From Acidimicrobiia bacterium (GTDB lineage Bacteria > Actinomycetota > Acidimicrobiia > Acidimicrobiales > SKKL01), in contig JBAYRL010000011.1 of NCBI GenBank assembly GCA_041676705.1, positions 1 to 47,095 on the forward strand: 47,095 nt of DNA. The letters run 5' to 3'. This document shows, in pieces, positions 1 to 8,056 of the stretch. Within the stretch, counting starts at the first letter, position 1; every line of letters begins with the position of its first letter. The notes under the pieces were generated by a model, which made no database searches, was not told where the DNA came from, and saw only the letters and a program-made list of their open reading frames with translations. The position numbers and the translations under genes were made by a program.

Positions 1-438
1 ACGTTACGGTTTATTGGTGAAAGTATCATAATATCCACCAGGCTTTTAGCAACACCATACCCGAATGTGGAAACAATCCTTACAGCAGAGTTCCCACTAA
101 AGGTAGACATTCCAGTCACCCAAACCCGTGAAGCGTTAGGTCGTTTAGCGTCTATCGCTGCAGAACGGGCAGTAGTTTTAAACGTTGAAGGTAACCGTCT
201 GAGCGTTTCAGCAACTTCCCCTGATCACGGGTCCGGGTCGGAACATATTGAACTTTCACAACCTTACAACGATTTGATGGTGGCGTTAGCACCTAAACGA
301 CTGAACGAAGCACTTGTTGCGCATCAAAGCGACACTGTAACCCTAGGGTATGTGGGCCAACTCCAGCCGGTAGCGTTTTCGTCAAACAACCGGTTCCCGA
401 TTTTGACAGTAGTGTCCCCCGTACAAACCACAACCTAA
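1..438 (+). CDS. dnaN: DNA polymerase III beta sliding clamp, C-terminal part (5' end outside window)
   Basis: The reading frame is open from base 1, so this is the 3' part of a longer gene rather than a 123-residue protein starting at the GTG at 67. The residues before that GTG (ISTRLLATPYPNVETIL) match the end of clamp domain II, where the family has a TRLI-(D/E)G-x-(F/Y)P-x-Y pattern. The rest matches domain III: VVLNVEGNRLSVSATSPDHG, then a LMVALAPKRLNEAL block and a closing PILTVVSPV strand. The clamp ring tethers the replicative polymerase and other proteins to DNA. recF and gyrB, the usual downstream neighbours of dnaN, are absent; priA follows after 151 bases. Identification as the clamp is firm. 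That it is the main chromosomal dnaN is inferred. Confidence 0.88.
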   Translation, partial: TLRFIGESIIISTRLLATPYPNVETILTAEFPLKVDIPVTQTREALGRLASIAAERAVVLNVEGNRLSVSATSPDHGSGSEHIELSQPYNDLMVALAPKRLNEALVAHQSDTVTLGYVGQLQPVAFSSNNRFPILTVVSPVQTTT

Positions 439-460
439 AACACACCAGTAGTTGTTGTTA

Positions 461-490
461 GTTAAACCGGGGGCCTTTTTAGGGTTTAAC
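461..490 (+). terminator. possible terminator hairpin after dnaN
   Basis: An 8-bp perfect inverted repeat (gttaaacc / ggtttaac, 461-468 and 483-490) encloses a G-run and a T-run in its 14-base loop. It lies 22 bases after the dnaN stop. There is no clear T tail after the stem, so its role as a terminator is uncertain. Confidence 0.35.
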
Positions 491-589
491 AGCACCTTTC
501 TTTAGGTTATTGAAAGCAGGGGTACCTGTCAGGGTTGGCGGGGGGTTGTGGTGTGCAGATTTTGTGGGATGCTAAACAATCTGTGATCC

Positions 590-2212
590 ATGGGTGGTTT
601 GTCAGTAGTTGATGTGCTAGTAGATATCCCTAAAACGTTTCGATCGTTGTCCTATTTCGCGGGAGACGATCCGTTACATGTTGGGGATGAGGTAGTTGTT
701 CCTTATGGGTCCCGAGAAGCCCGTGGTTTAGTTGTTGGGGAAGGATCTCTAGACAAAGCAACCCGTCATGTTGCACAGAAACTAGGTAACAGGTTCAACG
801 GTTTCGACGTTACAGCTTTAGCGGACATAGCCCACCAACACATGGTTGATCCCCTGTTGTTGTGGAGACGTGTAGGGCCCACCAACCGGCCCCTCACACC
901 CACAGTATTGTCACCCACCCCACCCAAGTCGGTACGGCTACCCCAACCAGATAACGTTACCAACCCCACCGGGGGGAAACTCGGACGGTACCTGATCTGC
1001 CCACCTAACTTAGAGTTGCTCACCGAAACAGTTTTGTGGGTAGTTTCTCGTTTAGCGACCGGAGCGCCTGTCGCTGGGTGCCAGACCAGGCCCGGTTCCG
1101 TTCTTGTTTTGTGCCCAACCAAAACCTGGGTAGAAGCGTTAGTTGGTGCTAGTGGTGGGGTTATAGCGAACCATACCACCCCAGGGGTGTGGGAACATTT
1201 CACTAACGGGACCTTGCCTATAGTTGCTGGTACGAGAGCGGCAGGGTGGTGGTCACCCCCAATGTTAGCTGGCATCGTTCTTGTTGATGACAGCCATGTT
1301 GGTCACCGAGAACAACGAAACCCGTTGACACACAGCCGTCAAATAGCCGCGGCTCGCACCAAAACCAACAAGGCAACTATGGTCACGGTGACCTCTAATG
1401 TTACCGCAGCCGGAATGTTGCCAGGGTTAAAAGTAGTTCGTGTCGCTCCACGTTCTCGATGGCCACACACCAAAATTGTTGATCGGAACAATGAACCCCC
1501 CGAAACAAAAACAGTCCCTACCGTTGTACAATCACTAGTCGCAACAGCGCTCACTAAAGGTGACCGTCCTGTTGTAGTAACCCCCCACCATCAAACAGTG
1601 TTGCGCTGTACCCACTGTTACACCCCAGCTGTAGAACCCAACAAACAGTGTGCAACCTGTGGCCAGAAAAACCAGAAAAGGTTTGGAATCACCCCCGAAA
1701 CGATATCGAAATGTTTCCCTGCTAAAACACGGGTTATAGACCGGGCAGGGCTGGGCCGTCTCCGAAACCCTGCCAGCTTAACAGTTCTCCTAGACATTGA
1801 CCCTTACCTGTATCGCGCCACACTAACACCAGCCACAGATTTAGCAGGGCTATACAATCTAGCAGCCCAAAAAACCCAACCTGGTGGGACACTAGTGTTT
1901 GTCACAACACAACCCGAACATAACCTGTTGCAACACTTTATCGCCAGAGACCCTTTAGCAGCAGCGAAAACAATCTGGGAAGAAGCCAAAACCGCTGGGT
2001 TACCACCCTTCAAACAAAAAACAGTGCTCCATTTTCAACGCAAAACCCGCCCCAACCTTTCCGAACTCTGCGGTACCGTGTACGGCCCTAAACAAACCGG
2101 TCCGAACAGCTGGGAAGCAACTATTTTGCACGACAAAACAGATATCCTACAGACACAACCCGCCTTAGGAAACCTTATAAAACGAGGTAACGTATACCTC
2201 CAGATCGATTAA
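590..2212 (+). CDS. priA: PriA-like primosomal protein N' with degenerate helicase core
   Basis: This is a primosome/replication-restart protein of the actinobacterial type. The N-terminus (about residues 5-55, VDIPKTF-LSYF and VGDEVVVPYGSREARGLVVG) fits the PriA 3'-DNA-end binding domain. The middle aligns with the helicase lobes, but no Walker A motif (GxGKT) is visible. The Walker B/DEAH position reads VDDSH. Only two CxxC pairs remain of the usual zinc-site cysteines (CTHC and CATC, about residues 339-359). The C-terminal LPPF motif and the LLDIDPYLYRA block are PriA-like. At 540 residues it is shorter than enterobacterial PriA (about 730). Known actinobacterial PriA proteins are thought to lack helicase activity, so a structural loading role is inferred. 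No good ribosome site precedes the ATG, so the start is approximate. Confidence 0.85.
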   Translation: MGGLSVVDVLVDIPKTFRSLSYFAGDDPLHVGDEVVVPYGSREARGLVVGEGSLDKATRHVAQKLGNRFNGFDVTALADIAHQHMVDPLLLWRRVGPTNRPLTPTVLSPTPPKSVRLPQPDNVTNPTGGKLGRYLICPPNLELLTETVLWVVSRLATGAPVAGCQTRPGSVLVLCPTKTWVEALVGASGGVIANHTTPGVWEHFTNGTLPIVAGTRAAGWWSPPMLAGIVLVDDSHVGHREQRNPLTHSRQIAAARTKTNKATMVTVTSNVTAAGMLPGLKVVRVAPRSRWPHTKIVDRNNEPPETKTVPTVVQSLVATALTKGDRPVVVTPHHQTVLRCTHCYTPAVEPNKQCATCGQKNQKRFGITPETISKCFPAKTRVIDRAGLGRLRNPASLTVLLDIDPYLYRATLTPATDLAGLYNLAAQKTQPGGTLVFVTTQPEHNLLQHFIARDPLAAAKTIWEEAKTAGLPPFKQKTVLHFQRKTRPNLSELCGTVYGPKQTGPNSWEATILHDKTDILQTQPALGNLIKRGNVYLQID

Positions 2213-2506
2213 CCCAGCCACCCGAAACAGGTGTTGGGCGATCAGTGTTTGTTACACATCCCACAACAGGAACGTTTAGAAAACCCAACCATAGCTAGGG
2301 TGCTTGAGTGTTGAACACAGCGGCTGTTCATAACAGACCAAGGTTGTTTACAAACAAGGCTTTAGAAAGCCTCCCAAGGTTGGGGTTTGGGGTTGTACCA
2401 CTGGCGTTAACAGTAACTCTCACCTAGGTAAAAAATACTCTTACCAACTTCGGTAAGAGCATAAAACAAACGAGAGCCCCTCATACGAGGGAAAGGAGAG
2501 ACTGCT
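2213..2506. other. gene-free region with several hairpins upstream of the secreted protein gene
   Basis: No protein gene is supported here. Short perfect hairpins occur at 2344-2357 (ttgttt / aaacaa) and 2357-2372 (aggctt / aagcct). A further two lie close to the downstream start codon and are listed separately as a leader element. Confidence 0.5.
2427..2500 (+). promoter_or_regulatory. structured 5' leader with alternative pairings and a strong ribosome binding site
   Basis: A perfect 8-bp hairpin (ctcttacc / ggtaagag, 2438-2459) has its left arm partly complementary to an upstream ggtaa at 2427-2431. The two pairings cannot form together. A second hairpin (ccctc / gaggg, 2478-2491) abuts the ribosome site aaaggagag at 2492-2500, which lies 6 bases before the ATG at 2507. 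The layout could control translation or transcription of the secreted protein, but this rests on pairing alone. Confidence 0.4.
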
Positions 2507-3361
2507 ATGCGCAAAGTAGTCAGCAGTTTTTTTGTAGTTGCAACAGCCATCTTATTGATGGTTGTTACCCCGCAGGTTGCGGGGGCAGCGGTGGGGGGGC
2601 CTGACGCCCCAACACCTCAGCTCCCAACCACACCAACCACACCAACCACACCAACGGCACCCCCGGCCACGGTTCCACCAACGGTACCGCCCACTACGGT
2701 GCCACCCACTACGGTGCCGCCTGCCCCGGAGCCCCCAGCGGCTCCTGTGGTGCCGGAAAATCCGGCGGGTGTTGGTGGGCCTGAAAATTCGGGGCCGTCA
2801 CCGGCCCCCGCCCCGGAAGGCAGCTCAACCCCGAGCTCAACCGGGGAAGCTGCTACTACTAACAATAGTAGTAGCAGCAGTACAGGGGTTTCGGAGGGGA
2901 TACCGGTAGCTGCGGGCGTGGAAGACGCCGCAGCAGATCCGGCCCCTGCGACCACCACTGCAGAGACGGGTGTTGCTCAAACGGGCAGCTCCACAAACTC
3001 TGTGGTGGGAGAAACCCCTGCAGCAGCTACACCGGCTGCGGAAACAGCTGCGCCTGTGACTTCACAGGCAGCGGTTGAAACCCCTGCAGCCACACCCGCA
3101 GCTGCAGCACCTGCTGCAGGTGGTGCGGCGATGCCGTCGTTAGCGGCATCGTTGCCCTTTGTGGGTGGTTTGATCGCAGCGCTAGCTGCTTTCAAGACCC
3201 GCAAGGGTAACAAAACCGCAGCAGCAGCGGCCACCCCTATTGGTGCTTTACCAGTAGGGGATCGCAGTACCATTGTTTTGGTGGAACAGATCCACCAAAA
3301 CGTGATCGACGCTAAAAGCGTCGAGAAGAAAACTTCTGTGAAAGCAAAAGTTTTCAAATAG
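2507..3361 (+). CDS. secreted Pro/Thr/Ala-rich low-complexity protein
   Basis: The protein starts with a signal peptide (basic MRK, hydrophobic core FFVVATAILLMVV, AGA-type cleavage near residue 27). It is followed by about 180 residues of low complexity: TPTTP and PPTTVPP repeats, then PAP, serine runs and AAA-rich segments. A hydrophobic stretch around residues 208-232 (MPSLAASLPFVGGLIAALAAF) is followed by KTRK, suggesting a membrane anchor or membrane-facing segment. The last 45 residues are charged (STIVLVEQIHQNVID, then a Lys-rich tail). It is probably a wall-spanning or surface protein. No known domain was recognised and no LPxTG sorting signal was found. The ATG at 2507 has an excellent ribosome site, and a strong terminator follows the stop. 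Confidence 0.75.
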   Translation: MRKVVSSFFVVATAILLMVVTPQVAGAAVGGPDAPTPQLPTTPTTPTTPTAPPATVPPTVPPTTVPPTTVPPAPEPPAAPVVPENPAGVGGPENSGPSPAPAPEGSSTPSSTGEAATTNNSSSSSTGVSEGIPVAAGVEDAAADPAPATTTAETGVAQTGSSTNSVVGETPAAATPAAETAAPVTSQAAVETPAATPAAAAPAAGGAAMPSLAASLPFVGGLIAALAAFKTRKGNKTAAAAATPIGALPVGDRSTIVLVEQIHQNVIDAKSVEKKTSVKAKVFK

Positions 3362-3365
3362 TGTT

Positions 3366-3403
3366 AACAGGCCAGCAACGTTTGTTGTTGGCCTGTTTCT
3401 TTG
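3366..3403 (+). terminator. Rho-independent terminator of the secreted protein gene
   Basis: A 14-bp stem with one G-U pair (aacaggccagcaac / gttgttggcctgtt, 3366-3397) has a 4-base loop and is followed by tcttt. It begins 5 bases after the stop codon. Confidence 0.85.
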
Positions 3404-3489
3404 TGTTTACGTGGTTGTGTTCGTCACCTAGGCCTCTAAAGTGTCTGTTATTGATACAGCCTCATGGTTGTGACAAACAATTTTGTTAG

Positions 3490-3824
3490 GCTACCCATTA
3501 TCAGGTTTCTCCGTCTTGATAGTAGGTAGCAGGGACTTATCAAACCAGTTTCGTACCGTTTATGGTGTGAACAGGGTTGGTAAGACCAGCGCCTTTTAAC
3601 AGCAGTTTCCTGACAACCTGTCTTCGGGCGGGTTGTTGGTTGAGATACTTTTTAAGGTGCTTCCCTTCGATAAACGTTCTTGTGCAACAAACAACGCAGA
3701 AGTTTGTTGTGAGGAACGTTAAACCGTTCGTGAAATATTCTCCCTATTTCATGAACATACCACCAACCCAGGCATTGGTTGGTGAGAAAAACTTACACCC
3801 ACCCGACATGGTTCGGGTGGGTGT
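3490..3824 (+). ncRNA. candidate structured RNA or nrdJ leader: six packed hairpins and a terminator-like stem
   Basis: Consecutive stem-loops leave little spacer between them. H1 is 3490-3530 (15 pairs, one mismatch). H2 is 3536-3584 (10 pairs, one bulge). H3 is 3613-3636 (8 pairs). H4 is 3673-3720 (7 plus 8 pairs around an internal loop). H5 is 3726-3756 (12 pairs, one G-U). H6 is 3761-3784 (8 perfect pairs). A 12-bp GC-rich stem at 3795-3824 (acacccacccga / tcgggtgggtgt) closes the series. No convincing reading frame covers it. It could be a stand-alone RNA or a long nrdJ leader with an attenuator about 160 bases before the start. It does not show the conserved cores of tmRNA, RNase P RNA, SRP RNA or the cobalamin riboswitch. 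The strand is assumed from nrdJ; the final stem could also end transcription leftward, since it has a T-run on the other strand. Confidence 0.5.
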
Positions 3825-3987
3825 TTCTGCGTTCACAACACAAACCTTGTTTCGGACCCACACAGCTGAATGCGCCACCAAAAGAGTTGGTCACAATAAC
3901 ACCACCTAACCACATTGGCATGGTTTCAGATGGTCTGGGCAGGCAAAACAGAAACCGCCAACACTTATCGCAACACGTTTAGGACTG

Positions 3988-6900
3988 ATGAATCACATGT
4001 CAAGCATTTCTTCCCCCGCCCCTACCCACACCTCTGGCAGTACCAAGACCACTGCTTCTAACATCTCTGGAGAACCAACCCCACCAAACCCGGCGTCTTT
4101 TAGTAACACCAAGAGTGTTCCTGGTGGTCGTAAAGGGTTAGAGATGTGGCGGCTATACACCACTGATACCGGCTCACCGTATGATGGTCTTGTTTTTGAG
4201 AAACGGTTAGCTAAAATCCAGGATTTTAAAACCGGTGAAACAAAATTTGAACTTGAAGTCGAAGTACCTACAGAATGGGATCAAGGTGCTGTTGATGTTT
4301 TAGCGTCTAAATATTGCCGTAAAACAGGTGTACCTGTTCTAGACAACACCGGAACACCTGTCATAGGGGATGACGGTAACATTGTTACAGGGCCTGAAAC
4401 GTCAGTTAAACAAGTTGTGGAACGTTTAGCAAACGCTTGGATGTTGTGGGGTAAAAACAACAACTATTTTGCTAGTGACACAGACGCCGAGATTTATCGG
4501 GATGAAATGGTGTACATGTTGGTGCGTCAAATAGGCGCTCCGAACAGCCCCCAGTTTTTCAACACCGGCCTTTTTGAAGCGTACGGTATTGTGGAAGATA
4601 GTGAAGGCAACCAGTTTTTTAATCCTGAAACAGGGGTCACTGAACTTTCAGCACACAAATATGCTCGTTCAGCGGCGTCAGCGTGTTACATCCAAGGAGT
4701 GGCTGACAACCTGGTAGGTGATGGTGGTATCATGGAGTTCATCACCAACGAGGCTCGCCTGTTTAAAGGCGGGTCAGGGTCTGGGTCTAACCTGTCACAA
4801 ATCCGTGAAAAAGGGTCGCCTTTAACCGGTGGTGGTTTCTCCTCAGGTGTTATGAGTTTCGCTAGAGCTGCGGACCGTTCCGCGGGGGCGATCAAATCTG
4901 GGGGAACAACACGCCGTGCAGCAAAAATGGTGATTTTGGACGCTGACCACCCTGACATTTTAGAGTTTGTTAACTCTAAAGTTGTAGAAGAAAAAACAGC
5001 GCAAACGTTGATCGCTGCCGGATATGATTCACATTATGACACTCCTGGCGGGGCGTACGACATTGTGTCGTTCCAAAACGCTAATCATTCGGTACGTATC
5101 CCACGAGGGTTCCTAGACAAAGTTAAAAACAACGAAAAGTTGGGTTTAGTGTCAAGACGGGACGGTTCTATCGTTGATCAGATAGACGCCTCCGAGTTGT
5201 GGGAAACAATAGCGCAGGCCGCTTGGTTCGCTGCAGATCCTGGGATACAGTTCGATGGGATTATTAACGATTGGGCTACAACCCCAAACGACGGACCGAT
5301 CCGCGGATCGAACCCTTGTTCTGAATATCTCCACATTGACGACACTGCTTGTAACCTTGCTAGTTTGAACCTGGCCAAGTTTTTTGTTGGGGACACCTTC
5401 GAAAACCAAACATTCAACGTTGAACAGTTCATGCACGCTGTAAGGCTTTGGACTGTAACACTGGAAATAACTGTGGCAATGTCACATTACCCAACAGCTT
5501 TGGTAGCGAAAAACAGTTGGGAACACAGAACTTTAGGTTTAGGTTTCGCTAACCTTGGGGCACTAATTATGCGTGCCGGTTGGTCTTATGACTCTCCTGA
5601 AGCACGGTCCATTATGGGTGCGGTGACGTCGTTGATGACTTCAACAGCCTATGCGACCTCCGCAGCGCTAGCAGCTGTGGTGGGCCCCTGTGATGCGTAT
5701 CCACGTAACAAAGAAGCCATGTTGAAAGTGCTGCGCAACCATCGCCGCGCTGCGCATGGCAGCGAACTAAACATCGAAGTGTCAGGGGATTATGAAGGTT
5801 TAGAAGTTATCCCACAAAGCATCGACCATAACCTGCTTAAAACTACACAGTTCGGTAACCTTTCAGAACAAGTTATCCACACATCTAATATGATGGTCGA
5901 TCTCGTCGAAACTCACGGCGCTCGAAATATGCAGGTAACTGTGATCGCCCCAACAGGAACGATCGGGCTTTTGATGGGTTGTGACACTACTGGCCCGGAA
6001 CCAGATTTTGCGTTAGTGAAATGGAAAGCGTTGGCTGGTGGTGGCACCATGAAAATCGTTAACCAGTCTGTGCCTGTAGCGTTACGTTCACTAGGTTACG
6101 ACGAAAACACGGTTGAACGGATCGTGACCTATGCGCTTGGCACACAAACCTTAGTTTCTAGCACCCCGATCAACCAGGGTTCGTTAGCCGGGGCGGGGGT
6201 TAGCTTAGAAGAGCTGCAACAAATTGAGGCTGCTATTCCAACTTCTGTTGATCTTGCAGCAGCGTTCGTCCCGCATGTCACTGGCGATGAGTTGTATCTA
6301 CGCAACGGTCTTGACCCTAACGTCACCCACCCCACAGTTTTGTTACAAAAACTAGGGTTCACCCCACAAGACATTGTGGTTTCCTCCCAAACAATCTGCG
6401 GCCGGGAAACTGTAGAAGGCGCCCCCGATCTTAAAACCAGCGACCTTGGTGTGTTTGACACTGCAAACCAGTGCGGCACAGGAACCAGACATATCCCATG
6501 GAGGGGACATGTTGAAGCCTTAGGTGCTATACAACCCCATGTGTCGGGAGGTATCTCTAAAACTATCAACCTTCCAAACCACGCAACCCCCGAAGATATT
6601 TTAGAAGCCCACAACCTTGCCTACGAAAAAGGTGTGAAATGTGTAGCTGTTTATAGAGACGGGTCTAAAGGTTCCCAACCTCTAACAAGTAGCGCCACCA
6701 ACGACTCGGAAACCGAAAACGAAACACACCTAGAAACCAACCAGGTTGAAACCCCACACCAAAACACTAACCCCGCTAAAATTGTGGATAGTGATGTGGA
6801 AACAAAACCTGGTGTTAGCCCCACAGCGTTTTACAACGGGAAAGTCCCGCCAAGGTTCCGACTGCCAAAGAACCGTGCCGCACGCACATTTTCTTTCGAA

Positions 6901-7434
6901 ATTGGAAACATGGACTGCTATCTCACCACCGGGGAGTACGACGACGGTACTTTAGGTGAAATCTGGTTGAGCGTAGCTAAAGACGGTTCAACAATGCGAG
7001 GAGCGTTCTCAGCGTTTTCTATTGCTATTAGCCTTGGGCTGCAACGAGGCGTACCCCTTGAACATTTCGTAGATAAATTTACGGGCCATAACTTTGCTCC
7101 CAACGGGATCGTTATCCACCCAAACCTTAAAATGGCGTCGTCTATACCAGACGCTATTTTTAGACTGTTAGGTTGGTGGTATCTAGACCGTGACGACCTG
7201 GTACAACTACCCGAGAGGGAAAACCTTCCAATACCGGCAGCTACAACCCCCAACCCAACATCCCCACTGGCAGACAACCAACCAGATGGCACTGTGGTAG
7301 CTGTGGTTGATTTGGGGCAAACATCATCACCTTATACAGGTAGTTTATGTCCGAATTGTTCTTCGTCACATATGGTTAAAAACGGTACCTGCGAAAGGTG
7401 CTTGGCATGCGGAGAAGTCACCGGCTGCAGTTAA
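3988..7434 (+). CDS. nrdJ: adenosylcobalamin-dependent (class II) ribonucleoside-diphosphate reductase
   Basis: The enzyme reduces ribonucleotides to deoxyribonucleotides using vitamin B12 coenzyme, so it supplies DNA precursors without oxygen-dependent radical chemistry. The family landmarks are in order: NSPQFFNTG near residue 180, ASACYIQ with a redox cysteine near 233, the GGSGSGSNLS block, and NPCSEYLHIDDTACNLASLN with the catalytic Cys and Glu near 442. APTGTIGLLMGCDTTG lies near 655. The insert around residues 890-950 is Asn/Thr/Glu-rich and looks like a linker. The C-terminus carries a CPNC...CERCLACGEVTGCS motif that regenerates the active site. At 1148 residues it is somewhat long for NrdJ; no intein was seen. 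A possible aggac ribosome site lies 3 bases before the ATG; an alternative ATG lies at 3997. It stands alone behind a structured upstream region. Confidence 0.95.
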   Translation: MNHMSSISSPAPTHTSGSTKTTASNISGEPTPPNPASFSNTKSVPGGRKGLEMWRLYTTDTGSPYDGLVFEKRLAKIQDFKTGETKFELEVEVPTEWDQGAVDVLASKYCRKTGVPVLDNTGTPVIGDDGNIVTGPETSVKQVVERLANAWMLWGKNNNYFASDTDAEIYRDEMVYMLVRQIGAPNSPQFFNTGLFEAYGIVEDSEGNQFFNPETGVTELSAHKYARSAASACYIQGVADNLVGDGGIMEFITNEARLFKGGSGSGSNLSQIREKGSPLTGGGFSSGVMSFARAADRSAGAIKSGGTTRRAAKMVILDADHPDILEFVNSKVVEEKTAQTLIAAGYDSHYDTPGGAYDIVSFQNANHSVRIPRGFLDKVKNNEKLGLVSRRDGSIVDQIDASELWETIAQAAWFAADPGIQFDGIINDWATTPNDGPIRGSNPCSEYLHIDDTACNLASLNLAKFFVGDTFENQTFNVEQFMHAVRLWTVTLEITVAMSHYPTALVAKNSWEHRTLGLGFANLGALIMRAGWSYDSPEARSIMGAVTSLMTSTAYATSAALAAVVGPCDAYPRNKEAMLKVLRNHRRAAHGSELNIEVSGDYEGLEVIPQSIDHNLLKTTQFGNLSEQVIHTSNMMVDLVETHGARNMQVTVIAPTGTIGLLMGCDTTGPEPDFALVKWKALAGGGTMKIVNQSVPVALRSLGYDENTVERIVTYALGTQTLVSSTPINQGSLAGAGVSLEELQQIEAAIPTSVDLAAAFVPHVTGDELYLRNGLDPNVTHPTVLLQKLGFTPQDIVVSSQTICGRETVEGAPDLKTSDLGVFDTANQCGTGTRHIPWRGHVEALGAIQPHVSGGISKTINLPNHATPEDILEAHNLAYEKGVKCVAVYRDGSKGSQPLTSSATNDSETENETHLETNQVETPHQNTNPAKIVDSDVETKPGVSPTAFYNGKVPPRFRLPKNRAARTFSFEIGNMDCYLTTGEYDDGTLGEIWLSVAKDGSTMRGAFSAFSIAISLGLQRGVPLEHFVDKFTGHNFAPNGIVIHPNLKMASSIPDAIFRLLGWWYLDRDDLVQLPERENLPIPAATTPNPTSPLADNQPDGTVVAVVDLGQTSSPYTGSLCPNCSSSHMVKNGTCERCLACGEVTGCS

Positions 7435-7491
7435 ATCCGGGGCATGTAAGGGTGTAGACCCCAAGTCTGCAAGCTAGTAATCACAAGGAAC

Positions 7492-7533
7492 GGCCCCGCT
7501 GCTGCAGCGGGGCCTTTCTCCGTTTTGGAGAAA
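7492..7533 (+). terminator. double terminator after nrdJ
   Basis: A perfect 10-bp GC-rich stem with a 3-base loop (ggccccgctg / cagcggggcc, 7492-7514) runs straight into tttctccgtttt. Those bases form the left half of a second 7-bp stem (tttctcc / ggagaaa, 7515-7533). It is a strong Rho-independent terminator with a back-up hairpin. Confidence 0.88.
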
Positions 7534-8056
7534 TCTGGAAAGCATCCAACACGACATCACGCAGTCTTACTACAGTGACTCTTCATGTGGGGCACCAATG
7601 CGCTACACAATGTTGGCGTGCATCAACCATTCAAACTCACCAACCAGGTGTGGGTCTGTCACAAAAGATGTTACCTGTGCCTACCCCACAACAAATGACG
7701 TCTTATAGACGGTGGGGATGCCTACGGTTGGGGTTGTCGCTGTACTTGTGGTTCATAACCGTTGAGACCACAACACACCACCTTGTACATGTAACGATAG
7801 AACGGTTGTTACCACCGCCTTGGACACGGACCGGTGGAAGCGGGTAGATAACTTGGGGGTGTGGTGACAGGTTGGTTGGGTCACAACACAGTTTGGGGTT
7901 GTGGCGGGGCCTGTAGAGGGGGCTGGTTGTCCAGGTTGGGGTGTGTGGTGAAATCACAGAATCGGGCACCATGGGACGCAAGGACACAGGTTTAGCTTGT
8001 CTGTTATTGAAAACAGGCTGTAAAAGTATTGTTACCGACTAAGATGCAAGAGAACT
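7534..8056. other. gene-free region between nrdJ and the type I restriction operon
   Basis: About 520 bases without a supported gene. Open frames on both strands are short, lack ribosome sites and have unlike-protein composition (His/Thr/Pro-rich). The last 60 bases contain tgtctgttattgaaaacag (from about 7998), a motif also found upstream of nrdJ. A promoter for hsdM is expected here, but no clear -35/-10 pair was seen. Confidence 0.5.

Noticed and set aside
3430..3830. tmRNA, RNase P RNA, SRP RNA or cobalamin riboswitch
   Set aside because: None of the conserved core sequences (for example GAGGAAAGTC, a T-loop with CCA end, or the B12 box) were seen on either strand by eye.
3577..3982. Small frames upstream of nrdJ
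   Set aside because: They run through the hairpin series and terminator-like stem, have no ribosome site and do not resemble any protein family.
3988..7434. Intein or frameshift in the long nrdJ
   Set aside because: The conserved motifs are contiguous and in order; extra length lies in a low-complexity linker and no intein splice motifs are seen.
7575..7987. Overlapping frames on both strands between nrdJ and hsdM
   Set aside because: Composition is Thr/His/Pro-rich without domain features, and neither has a ribosome site.
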